Below the pieces are notes generated by a model. The model had not been told where the DNA came from. It worked only from the letters and a program-made list of their open reading frames with translations, and did not search any database. A stretch of DNA of 7,726 nt from Nitrospira bacterium HGW-Nitrospira-1 (GTDB lineage: Bacteria > Nitrospirota > Thermodesulfovibrionia > Thermodesulfovibrionales > UBA6898): contig PGYF01000051.1 in assembly GCA_002839535.1 (NCBI GenBank), forward strand, positions 1 to 7,726. The letters are read 5' to 3'. Within the stretch, counting starts at the first letter, position 1, and each line of letters opens with the position of its first letter. Positions 1-5,680 of this stretch are shown here, piece by piece. The translations under genes and the position numbers were made by a program.

Positions 1-40
1 ATTTATGAGAGACTATTTTGATATTTTTTCGTATAGTTTT

Positions 41-87
41 TTAAATGAGGCAACGATTCACTTTCATGTAGATTTTAGATGAGGCAA
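41..87 (+). repeat. Pair of short direct repeats upstream of tatA
   Basis: ATGAGGCAA occurs at 45-53 and again at 79-87. With four flanking bases (41-53 and 75-87) the copies match at 12 of 13 positions. The offset is 34 bp, about three helical turns. The inverse of the second copy, AATTGCCT, appears at 155-162, matching AGGCAATT at 82-89. The leader is AT-rich, so chance is a real possibility. The pattern could be a regulator binding site or the remains of a repeat. Confidence 0.3.
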
Positions 88-101
88 TTCGTTAGCTTGT
101 A

Positions 102-130
102 TTGAAAACAATTTTTTAATAAACTATGCA
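102..130 (+). promoter_or_regulatory. Possible sigma-70-type promoter for the tatA-alr-mla operon
   Basis: TTGAAA (102-107) resembles a -35 box. TATGCA (125-130) follows after 17 bases and could be a weak -10 box; CATAAT at 129-134 is an alternative with longer spacing. The position, about 70 bases before the tatA start and in the most AT-rich part of the leader, suits the first gene of an operon. This is motif matching by eye in AT-rich DNA, so confidence is low. Confidence 0.3.
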
Positions 131-135
131 TAATT

Positions 136-156
136 TAATTAGAGTCTGCCCATAAA
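136..156 (+). repeat. Solo end resembling the terminal repeat of the 5539-5675 element
   Basis: TAATTAGAGTCTG at 136-148 is identical to the reverse complement of 5667-5679, the outer right end of the MITE-like element beside fhs. ATAAA follows at the same offset (152-156). Read inward, the element would run toward tatA, but no matching second arm is seen, so this would be a degenerate or truncated end. A 13-base match within a window this size is not decisive alone; the matching position relative to ATAAA is what makes it suggestive. Confidence 0.3.
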
Positions 157-200
157 TTGCCTTACGCAAGAAGATTTACAGCGGACAACAGGAGGTTAAA

Positions 201-416
201 ATGTTTGGATTGGGAATGCCGGAGCTTATTGTTATTCTTATTATTGTCGTTGTTCTTTTTGGCGCATCCAGATTGCCGGAGATTGGGAAGGGGATAGGAC
301 TTGCCATAAAAAACTTCAAGAAGTCGACCTCTGGAGCTGACGAAATTGATGTGACCCCGAAGAAAAAGGCGGATGACGCAGGAAAAGCAGGGGAAGAAAA
401 AGACAAGGGTGAATAG
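201..416 (+). CDS. tatA: Sec-independent protein translocase subunit TatA/TatE
   Basis: A 71-residue TatA-family protein. TatA oligomers assemble with TatBC in the inner membrane to move folded proteins with twin-arginine signal peptides. Seen: a short N-terminus with the usual Gly-Met-Pro-Glu-Leu (Glu at residue 8), one hydrophobic segment at about residues 9-21, then the hinge and amphipathic helix with FGASRLPEIGKGIG and a Lys-rich NFKK. The tail (about 50-71) is charged and disordered-looking. The length is typical for TatA; TatB is usually longer. The start is supported by AGGAGG at 190-195, five bases upstream. It is the first gene of a + strand operon and its end overlaps alr. No tatC or tatB is in the window, so the rest of the pathway must lie elsewhere. 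TatA versus TatE cannot be separated from sequence alone. Confidence 0.93.
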   Translation: MFGLGMPELIVILIIVVVLFGASRLPEIGKGIGLAIKNFKKSTSGADEIDVTPKKKADDAGKAGEEKDKGE

Positions 417-1506
417 AGGCACAGTATCTGAAATAGACCTCTTTGCGCTTCAACATAATCTTGAAATTATCCGCCGGATTGCCGGCAACAGGACGGTGAT
501 TGCCGTTGTCAAGGCAGACGCCTATGGACACGGCGCTGTTGAGATTTCCAAAAAATTTGTCTCTGAAGGCATATCGTATCTGGCGGCAGCGTATACGGAA
601 GAAGCGAAAATACTCAGGGAATCAGGCGTCAAGGCGAAAATCATTGTACTCTTTGACTGTTCTGATATTGCCGATTATTTTGTGTATGACCTGATACCGG
701 TCATTTACGATATGGAGACAGCGGCTGCATTTTCACGTGAGGCAAAAGGGAGAGGGAAGAAAATCCCTGTACATCTTAAAATTGATACCGGCATGGGTCG
801 AATCGGATTTATGCCTGATAAAGCTGTCTCGGCAGCTGTGTCCATCTCAAACCTGGAAGGCGTTGAACTGGAGGGCCTCCTCAGCCATTTTTCCGAAGCG
901 GATTTAAGCGACAGGTCTTATGCGGTCCATCAGCTTGAAGTTTTTCAGAACATCCGGGCAGCAATACAGAAAAAAACAGGCCGCAAACTGCTTGCCCATA
1001 TGGCCAACAGCGCTGCTCTCTTTTCTTTTAAAGAAGGCCTGCTTGATGCGGTCAGACCAGGACTTGCCCTTTATGGCTATTCTCCCTTTCACGAGAGCTA
1101 CGGGCTGAGACCGCTGATGAAGATAAAGACAAAGATTCTTTCCATAAGAAGATTGCCTGCGGGCACGCCTGTCAGTTACGGCAGGACATTTATTACAAAG
1201 AGAGAGAGTAAGATAGCTGTTGTCCCTGTCGGATATGCAGACGGATATAATCGCCTATTTTCCAATAACGCTGACATGCTTGTTCGGGGGATGAGGGCGC
1301 CGGTGGCAGGCAGAATTTGCATGGATCTGACTATGATAGATGTTACGAAAGTCGGGGACATCGCTGAGGGAGAGGAAGTAGTCCTTCTTGGCCGGCAGGG
1401 CAGGGATATGATTACGGCAAAAGAACTCTCATCAAGAATAAATACGATCCCCTATGAAATCATAACCTCGTTGGGGAGCAGGGCAAAAAAGGAATACCTT
1501 CATTGA
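409..1506 (+). CDS. alr: Alanine racemase (PLP-dependent)
   Basis: Converts L-alanine to D-alanine in the cytoplasm for peptidoglycan precursors. From the GTG at 409 it is 365 aa, typical for the family. N-terminal PLP barrel: AVVKADAYGHG carries the PLP lysine (K35). KIDTGMGRIGF has the lysine that is often carbamylated in this family (K124) and R131. VRPGLALYG has the arginine contacting the pyridine nitrogen (R216). C-terminal domain: GTPVSYGRTF holds the second catalytic base (Y257), GRICMD the substrate-pocket Met/Asp (305-306), and IPYEIITSLGSR lies near the end. No key residue is missing. Start choice: ATG at 373 would add 12 Lys-rich residues and overlap tatA by 44 bases with no good Shine-Dalgarno; GTG at 409 overlaps by 8 bases and gives the family-like opening NRGTVSEIDL. 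The stop overlaps the next start, indicating coupled translation. Confidence 0.95.
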   Translation: MNRGTVSEIDLFALQHNLEIIRRIAGNRTVIAVVKADAYGHGAVEISKKFVSEGISYLAAAYTEEAKILRESGVKAKIIVLFDCSDIADYFVYDLIPVIYDMETAAAFSREAKGRGKKIPVHLKIDTGMGRIGFMPDKAVSAAVSISNLEGVELEGLLSHFSEADLSDRSYAVHQLEVFQNIRAAIQKKTGRKLLAHMANSAALFSFKEGLLDAVRPGLALYGYSPFHESYGLRPLMKIKTKILSIRRLPAGTPVSYGRTFITKRESKIAVVPVGYADGYNRLFSNNADMLVRGMRAPVAGRICMDLTMIDVTKVGDIAEGEEVVLLGRQGRDMITAKELSSRINTIPYEIITSLGSRAKKEYLH

Positions 1507-2276
1507 TTACATTTATAGAACGGTTCGGGAAAAAAATTATCATCTTTTCAGAAGAGTTCGGCCGCATTTTACTTTTGTTGTCCTCCACGCTGAAGCAGAT
1601 GACGGCGCTGCCCTTTGAGATAAAAAATATTATCAAGCAGATGCTCGAAATTGGGGTGAGGTCGCTGCCTGTTGTTTTGGTAACGGCTATTTTTACCGGT
1701 ATGGTATTCGCCCTGCAGACCTATACTGCATTTAAAAGGTTCGGCGCCGTAGAGCTGGTAGGAACAGTTGTAGCGCTCTCCATGACACGGGAACTGGGCC
1801 CTGTGCTTACCGGCTTGATCGTGGCAGGCCGCGCCGGCGCAGCAATGGCGGCTGAACTCGGCACGATGAGGGTAACCGAGCAGATAGACGCATTGGAGAC
1901 ACTGGCTGCAAATCCTGTAAAATACCTGATTGTTCCGAGATTTCTTTCCGGTCTTATCATGCTCCCTGCGGTCACGATAGTCGCTGATATTGTCGGTATT
2001 ATCGGCGGCTATATTGTAACCGTGGGAATGTTCAAAACCAGCTCTGTGGTTTACTGGAAGAGGACATGGGACTATCTTGAACCTGGTGATATATATAACG
2101 GGCTTATTAAGGCCTGTTTCTTTGGCGCTGCGATAGCCATAGTCAGCTGTTACAAGGGGTTTTATACCATGGGCGGCGCAGAGGGGGTCGGCAAGGCAAC
2201 AACAGGGGCAGTGGTATTATCATCCATGACGATCCTTATATCAGACTACTTCCTTTCCAACTGGCTGTTCAGATGA
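1503..2276 (+). CDS. mlaE: MlaE/YrbE-family ABC transporter permease
   Basis: Inner-membrane permease of an MCE-type lipid transporter. In the known Mla complex MlaE dimerises, binds two ATPase subunits and carries an MCE-protein hexamer on its periplasmic side. 257 aa, the normal size. Seen: an amphipathic N-terminal helix (about 1-45), then hydrophobic segments at about 54-76, 83-105, 143-178, 200-218 and 232-254. The family hallmarks are SMTRELGPVLTGL (93-105) and GRAGAAMAAELGTMRVTEQIDALE (given as parts: GRAGAAMAAELG at 109-120, MRVTEQIDALE at 122-132), the cytoplasmic loop thought to contact the ATPase. The start is TTG at 1503, overlapping the alr stop by four bases (TTGA). AAAGGA at 1488-1493 gives a well-placed Shine-Dalgarno, which supports this rare start. 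The end overlaps mlaF by ATGA. Confidence 0.93.
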   Translation: MITFIERFGKKIIIFSEEFGRILLLLSSTLKQMTALPFEIKNIIKQMLEIGVRSLPVVLVTAIFTGMVFALQTYTAFKRFGAVELVGTVVALSMTRELGPVLTGLIVAGRAGAAMAAELGTMRVTEQIDALETLAANPVKYLIVPRFLSGLIMLPAVTIVADIVGIIGGYIVTVGMFKTSSVVYWKRTWDYLEPGDIYNGLIKACFFGAAIAIVSCYKGFYTMGGAEGVGKATTGAVVLSSMTILISDYFLSNWLFR

Positions 2277-3052
2277 TAAAATTGGTTGATCTGCATAAGG
2301 CATTTGGTTCCAATAAAGTCTTGCAGGGGCTTGATCTTGGAGTGGAGAAAGGCGAGAGCATGGTAATTATCGGCGGAAGCGGTTCAGGAAAGAGTATTAT
2401 CCTAAAACATATTATCGGTATCCTGAAGCCGGACAAGGGGAATATTTTTATAGAAGGGGTGAATATAACGACCCTGAAAGAGAATGAGCTGTATGAAGTG
2501 CGAAAAAAATTCGGCATGCTCTTTCAGATGGCTGCTCTGTTTGATTCCATGAATGTATGGGAGAATGTGGGCTTTGCTCTTATGAGGCAGAAAAACTTCA
2601 AACCAGGCGATGTTAAGGAGATGGCGATAGAAAAGTTGAAGTTGGTGGGATTGGTTGGGGTCGAAAATCTCTCTCCCGCGGAACTCTCCGGCGGAATGAA
2701 AAAAAGGGTGGGGCTTGCGCGCGCCATTGCGCATGAACCTGAGATATTGCTCTATGATGAGCCTACTACAGGGCTTGATCCGATAACAGCCGATGCCATC
2801 AATGACCTTATCATTGAAATGCGCGAGAGGCTCTCTGTTACGTCAGTTGCGATTACGCATGATATGCGCAGCGCGTATAAAATAGCCGACAGGATATCAA
2901 TGCTCTATGAAGGAGAGATTATCCAGACCGGCTCCCCTGATGAGATAAAAAACACGGAAAATCCTGTGGTAAAACAATTTATAACAGGCAGCGCTATAGG
3001 GCCTATAAAGATCGAAGGGGTGGATCATGAAAGAATTTTCAACAGAGCTTAA
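2273..3052 (+). CDS. mlaF: MlaF-type ABC transporter ATP-binding protein
   Basis: Cytoplasmic ATPase that powers the MlaE permease for phospholipid movement across the envelope. 259 aa, close to the family norm. All motifs of an active ABC ATPase are visible: Walker A GGSGSGKS (34-41), Q-loop Gln 85 in FGMLFQMAALFDSM, signature LSGGMKKRVGLARA (138-151), Walker B ILLYDE (158-163) followed by PTTGLDP, and the H-loop His 196 in AITHDM. The phrase FQMAALFDSM after the Q-loop and the signature followed by MKKRV are typical of the MlaF branch. Start: the ATG at 2273 overlaps the mlaE stop as ATGA and has no clear Shine-Dalgarno of its own, so it is probably translated by coupling. Its 3' end overlaps mlaD by 26 bases. 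The small STAS partner MlaB is not encoded next to it. Confidence 0.95.
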   Translation: MIKLVDLHKAFGSNKVLQGLDLGVEKGESMVIIGGSGSGKSIILKHIIGILKPDKGNIFIEGVNITTLKENELYEVRKKFGMLFQMAALFDSMNVWENVGFALMRQKNFKPGDVKEMAIEKLKLVGLVGVENLSPAELSGGMKKRVGLARAIAHEPEILLYDEPTTGLDPITADAINDLIIEMRERLSVTSVAITHDMRSAYKIADRISMLYEGEIIQTGSPDEIKNTENPVVKQFITGSAIGPIKIEGVDHERIFNRA

Positions 3053-4505
3053 AGTTGGAATTTTTGCTCTTGTTGTCCTGGCTATCCTTACTTTCATGAC
3101 TTTTAAGGTTGGCGGTTTGGAATGGGCCAAGGGCTATACCCTGCATGTCTATTTCAACAATACCGCAGGACTTGATGAAAAGACGAGAGTGCGGATTGCG
3201 GGTGTTGACGCAGGAACTGTTAGCGCTATTAAACTTTCTGATGGTAAGGCAGAGGTAAGTCTTTTAATGAATCCGGCTGTAAAGATATATAAAAATGCGG
3301 CTGCATCTATCAAGTTGACAGGTCTTCTGGGGGACAAATATCTTGATATCAAGGCCGGTACCGCAGGGGCCGGACTCTTGAGGGACGGGGATACGATAGG
3401 CAATGTGAAAGAACTTGTTGATATTGATGACCTTGCCAGGAACTTGATCGTTGTATCTGAAAAATTCACAACTCTTTCGGAATCTCTTAATGATGTCCTC
3501 GGTACAGATGAAGCAAAGAAGTCTTTACGTCAGACCATAGTGAACCTCAGGGATATCACCTCCGACATGAGGCAGACTATTTCCGTAAATGATTACAAGC
3601 TTAGAAGCACGCTCGATAATATCAATAATCTTACTGCCTCGATAAGCGGTCTCATAGAAAAGAACAGAGAGCCTTTGACTGATAGCATAGCGAACATGAA
3701 GGATTTTTCCGGCGCTCTTAAGGCGAACGGCACTGAGCTTGTTGAGAATCTGAACAAGGCCGCCAGGGAACTCAAGGCAATGGGAGAGGAGAACAGGCCT
3801 GCAATAAAAAGCGCTGTGGCGTCATTGGACAATATTTCAAAACAGATCAACAAGGGAGAAGGCTCTCTCGGCAAGCTCCTCAAGGATGACCGTCTCTATG
3901 AATCGCTCAACAAGGCTGCTGAAGGCGTAAACAAGACCATCTCCGCAGTTGACAGGTTCAGGACGTTTATCACCTTCCAGGCGGATTATCTTACAAAACC
4001 AAAGGACGGCAGGGGGGCTTTTTATGTTACCTTGCAGCCCAGACCGGATAAATATTATATTCTGGGTGTTGTTAGCGACCCGGTCGGCAGCATTAAAACT
4101 ACGGAGACGATTACAACACCGCCGGGGCAGGTAATAAAACAGGAAGAAATTAAAAAACGTATGGAGGTTACAGCGCAGTTTGCCAGGAGATTTGGCGCTG
4201 CTGCGGTAAGGATCGGATTGACTGAGAATACCTTTGGCGTGGGCGGAGATTATTTCTTCAATGACGACAGGGGCAGGATAACAACGGACATATGGGATTT
4301 TTCGAATGATGAAGAGAATGCAAAGAACCCGCATATAAAGGTCGGTGTGGAGCATTTTATCTTTAAGAATATCTTCCTGAGCGCAGGCGCGGATAATATC
4401 CTGAACAAAAAATGGCGTGGAGGTTATGTTGGCATGGGGGTCAGGTTTGAAGATGAGGACTTCAAATATCTCTTTGGCACGATTCCCAAAATACCGACAA
4501 AATGA
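3027..4505 (+). CDS. mlaD: MlaD-like MCE protein with long helical region and C-terminal beta-barrel-like domain
   Basis: Substrate-binding/channel component of the MlaEF transporter. 492 aa, far longer than E. coli MlaD (about 180 aa). Order: an uncleaved N-terminal membrane anchor (about 9-27); a single MCE domain (about 38-113) with GLDEKTRVRIAGVDAGTV and the pore-side ASIKLTGLLGDKYLDI; a helical stretch (about 130-310) with regular Leu/Ile/Val spacing and Asn/Lys/Glu surfaces, including the GEGSLGKLLKDD motif common in long MCE proteins; then about 170 residues with alternating hydrophobic/polar beta-strands (about 10-12, e.g. AFYVTLQPRP, FGVGGDYFF, IKVGVEHFIF, GGYVGMGVRFED). The last part resembles an outer-membrane barrel. 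The helical part could span the periplasm. GAAGGGG at 3013-3019 is the Shine-Dalgarno. Last gene of the operon. Inference: a trans-envelope lipid conduit that may not need MlaC or MlaA. Confidence 0.9.
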   Translation: MKEFSTELKVGIFALVVLAILTFMTFKVGGLEWAKGYTLHVYFNNTAGLDEKTRVRIAGVDAGTVSAIKLSDGKAEVSLLMNPAVKIYKNAAASIKLTGLLGDKYLDIKAGTAGAGLLRDGDTIGNVKELVDIDDLARNLIVVSEKFTTLSESLNDVLGTDEAKKSLRQTIVNLRDITSDMRQTISVNDYKLRSTLDNINNLTASISGLIEKNREPLTDSIANMKDFSGALKANGTELVENLNKAARELKAMGEENRPAIKSAVASLDNISKQINKGEGSLGKLLKDDRLYESLNKAAEGVNKTISAVDRFRTFITFQADYLTKPKDGRGAFYVTLQPRPDKYYILGVVSDPVGSIKTTETITTPPGQVIKQEEIKKRMEVTAQFARRFGAAAVRIGLTENTFGVGGDYFFNDDRGRITTDIWDFSNDEENAKNPHIKVGVEHFIFKNIFLSAGADNILNKKWRGGYVGMGVRFEDEDFKYLFGTIPKIPTK

Positions 4506-4513
4506 GAACGCGT

Positions 4514-4543
4514 AAAAAAATCGGCGAGATTCCGTTATTCCGA
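4514..4543 (-). terminator. Weak candidate terminator of the HDAC-family gene
   Basis: Reading the - strand, TCGG (4543-4540) can pair with CCGA (4524-4521), followed at once by seven T residues (4520-4514). The stem is only 4 bp with a 15-base loop and overlaps the HDAC stop codon, so it is weak. It lies in the 29-base gap between two convergent genes. No terminator is visible for mlaD on the + strand. Confidence 0.22.
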
Positions 4544-5455
4544 ATAAAGCAGTTCTCCAAGCGTGATAAGCACTGACTCGGACAGCGAAGTGAGGTTGTA
4601 CCCGCCTTCCAGGCAGAAAATATAAGGGATGTTTTTCTTTGAAGACAATATCCCTCTGACAATATTCCTTATGCCTTCGTTTGTTACCCTGAGCCCGGCA
4701 AGGGGGTCTTTGGCGTGCAAATCATAACCCGCAGACGCCAGAATAATGTCCGGGTCGAAATTTCTGACCAGTCCCGGAAGAATATCCTGATAAGCCGTAA
4801 AGTAATCCTTGTCCCCGGCGCCATAATGCATCGGCATGTTGCAGGTAAATCCAATGCCTTTTCCTTTGCCTTTTTCTGAATCGCTGCCGGTGCCGGGATA
4901 ATGCGGATACTGGTGCGTGCTGAAGTAAAAGACTGAGTTGTCTTCTTCAAAGATATGCTGTGTGCCATTGCCGTGGTGGACGTCGAAATCAACAATAAAG
5001 ACCTTCCTGTATCCTGATTTCTGTGCATGTCGTGCCCCGACAGCGACATTATTGAATATGCAAAAGCCCATTGCCCTGTTTGCCTCTGCATGATGCCCGG
5101 GCGGTCTTACGGCGCAGAAGGCCCTCTCAATCGTTTTGTTTTTACATTTGTCTATTGCCTCTATCACAGCCCCTGCAGCATAGAGGGCAGCTTCCACCGA
5201 ATTTTTCGAAATATACGTGTCAGGGTCATAATAGCCGGTAAATTTTATGATATGTTCGATGTAGGAATTGGCATGAACAGCGAGGACGTCCTGTAAATCA
5301 GCCTTACGCGGTTTTATATAAAGGAGTTTGTTTCCAATATCAGACTGCTTCAGGGCCTTGTTTATTGCGATGAGACGGTCCCTGGATTCAGGGTGTCCGG
5401 CAGGCGTCTCATGGAGGAGAAAGATATCGTCATAGATAAAGCCGACTTTTTTCAT
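4535..5455 (-). CDS. Histone deacetylase family protein (class II/AcuC-like acyl-lysine or acetylamine hydrolase)
   Basis: A 306-residue, one-domain zinc hydrolase of the arginase/deacetylase fold, cytoplasmic, with no signal peptide. Bacterial relatives remove acetyl groups from protein lysines (AcuC acts on acetyl-CoA synthetase) or from polyamines. All active-site parts are present: HPESRDRL (21-28) near the pocket, RPPGHHAE with His 121/122, VDFDVHHGNGTQ with charge-relay Asp 156 and zinc ligands Asp 158 and His 160, SAGYDLHAKDPLAG with zinc ligand Asp 245, and EGGYN with catalytic Tyr 286. A complete, presumably active enzyme; substrate unknown. The start is fixed by the family-typical MKKVGFIYDD opening and an in-frame TAA at 5467-5465, with no start codon between. 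There is no Shine-Dalgarno. It converges with mlaD and follows fhs on the same strand, but a strong hairpin separates them. Confidence 0.92.
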   Translation of the reverse strand: MKKVGFIYDDIFLLHETPAGHPESRDRLIAINKALKQSDIGNKLLYIKPRKADLQDVLAVHANSYIEHIIKFTGYYDPDTYISKNSVEAALYAAGAVIEAIDKCKNKTIERAFCAVRPPGHHAEANRAMGFCIFNNVAVGARHAQKSGYRKVFIVDFDVHHGNGTQHIFEEDNSVFYFSTHQYPHYPGTGSDSEKGKGKGIGFTCNMPMHYGAGDKDYFTAYQDILPGLVRNFDPDIILASAGYDLHAKDPLAGLRVTNEGIRNIVRGILSSKKNIPYIFCLEGGYNLTSLSESVLITLGELLYSE

Positions 5456-5480
5456 GAAATGATTTTATCATGTGGTTTAA

Positions 5481-5522
5481 GGAAAAGGAAAACAACATGG
5501 GCAGGATTTCTCCTGCCCATGT
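5481..5522 (-). terminator. Strong intrinsic terminator, probably of fhs
   Basis: A perfect 12 bp inverted repeat (ACATGGGCAGGA at 5495-5506, TCCTGCCCATGT at 5511-5522) with a 4-base loop. On the - strand it is followed by a T-rich tract, TGTTTTCCTTTTCC (5494-5481); on the + strand no T tract follows. It therefore fits termination of - strand transcription from fhs. It lies 158 bases after the fhs stop, but only about 21 bases if the repeat element at 5539-5675 is removed. It also lies 39 bases before the HDAC-family start. Confidence 0.7.
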
Positions 5523-5538
5523 AGTTGGAAATTGATAA

Positions 5539-5675
5539 TAGTGTCTGTGTATAAAGTAAATATTTGTCATCCTCCGGCTTGACCGGGGGATCCAGAGCAT
5601 ATCGAAAAAACTGGATTCCCGCTAACTGACTGCGGGAATGACAGACAAAAAAAGCGACTTTATATACAGACTCTA
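5539..5675. mobile_element. MITE-like element with ~19 bp terminal inverted repeats
   Basis: The outer arms are TAGTGTCTGTGTATAAAGT (5539-5557) and ACTTTATATACAGACTCTA (5657-5675). They are inverted repeats agreeing at 17 of 19 positions. The 137 bp between and including them has no coding capacity and holds a pair of hairpins. TA at both tips would suit a TA target duplication as made by IS630/Tc1-mariner-type transposases, but that family is an inference. The right end is 5 bases from the fhs stop codon. Alternative: a composite palindromic repeat that does not transpose. Confidence 0.5.
5564..5648. repeat. Double-hairpin palindromic repeat (GTCAT...ATCCAG / CTGGAT...ATGAC)
   Basis: Core of the 5539-5675 element. 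Left hairpin: ATCCTCCGG (5569-5577) pairs with CCGGGGGAT (5583-5591), 9 bp with one T-G pair and loop CTTGA. Right hairpin: ATTCCCGC (5615-5622) pairs with GCGGGAAT (5632-5639), 8 bp. The halves are joined by a 15-base spacer bordered by ATCCAG (5590-5595) and CTGGAT (5611-5616); the ends are TGTCAT and ATGACA. A related copy lies at 7632-7726. This belongs to the widely dispersed intergenic repeat style seen in many Desulfobacterota/Nitrospirota genomes. Confidence 0.65.
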
Positions 5676-5680
5676 ATTAT

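Noticed and set aside
2..82. Short + strand frame open from the left edge, ending in TGA at 80-82
   Set aside because: Only 26 codons in AT-rich DNA with no recognisable motif. It could be the tail of an upstream gene, but nothing supports this.
3837..4355. 172-codon - strand open frame inside mlaD
   Set aside because: It is antisense to the mlaD C-terminal domain, has no recognisable motif, and the mlaD frame is strongly supported by its domains and operon overlap.
5615..5639. Neisserial dRS3 repeat (ATTCCC...GGGAAT)
   Set aside because: The ends match, but the spacing between them is 13 bases rather than the 8 I recall for dRS3, and nothing else suggests Neisseria. It is better explained as part of the double-hairpin repeat family seen here.
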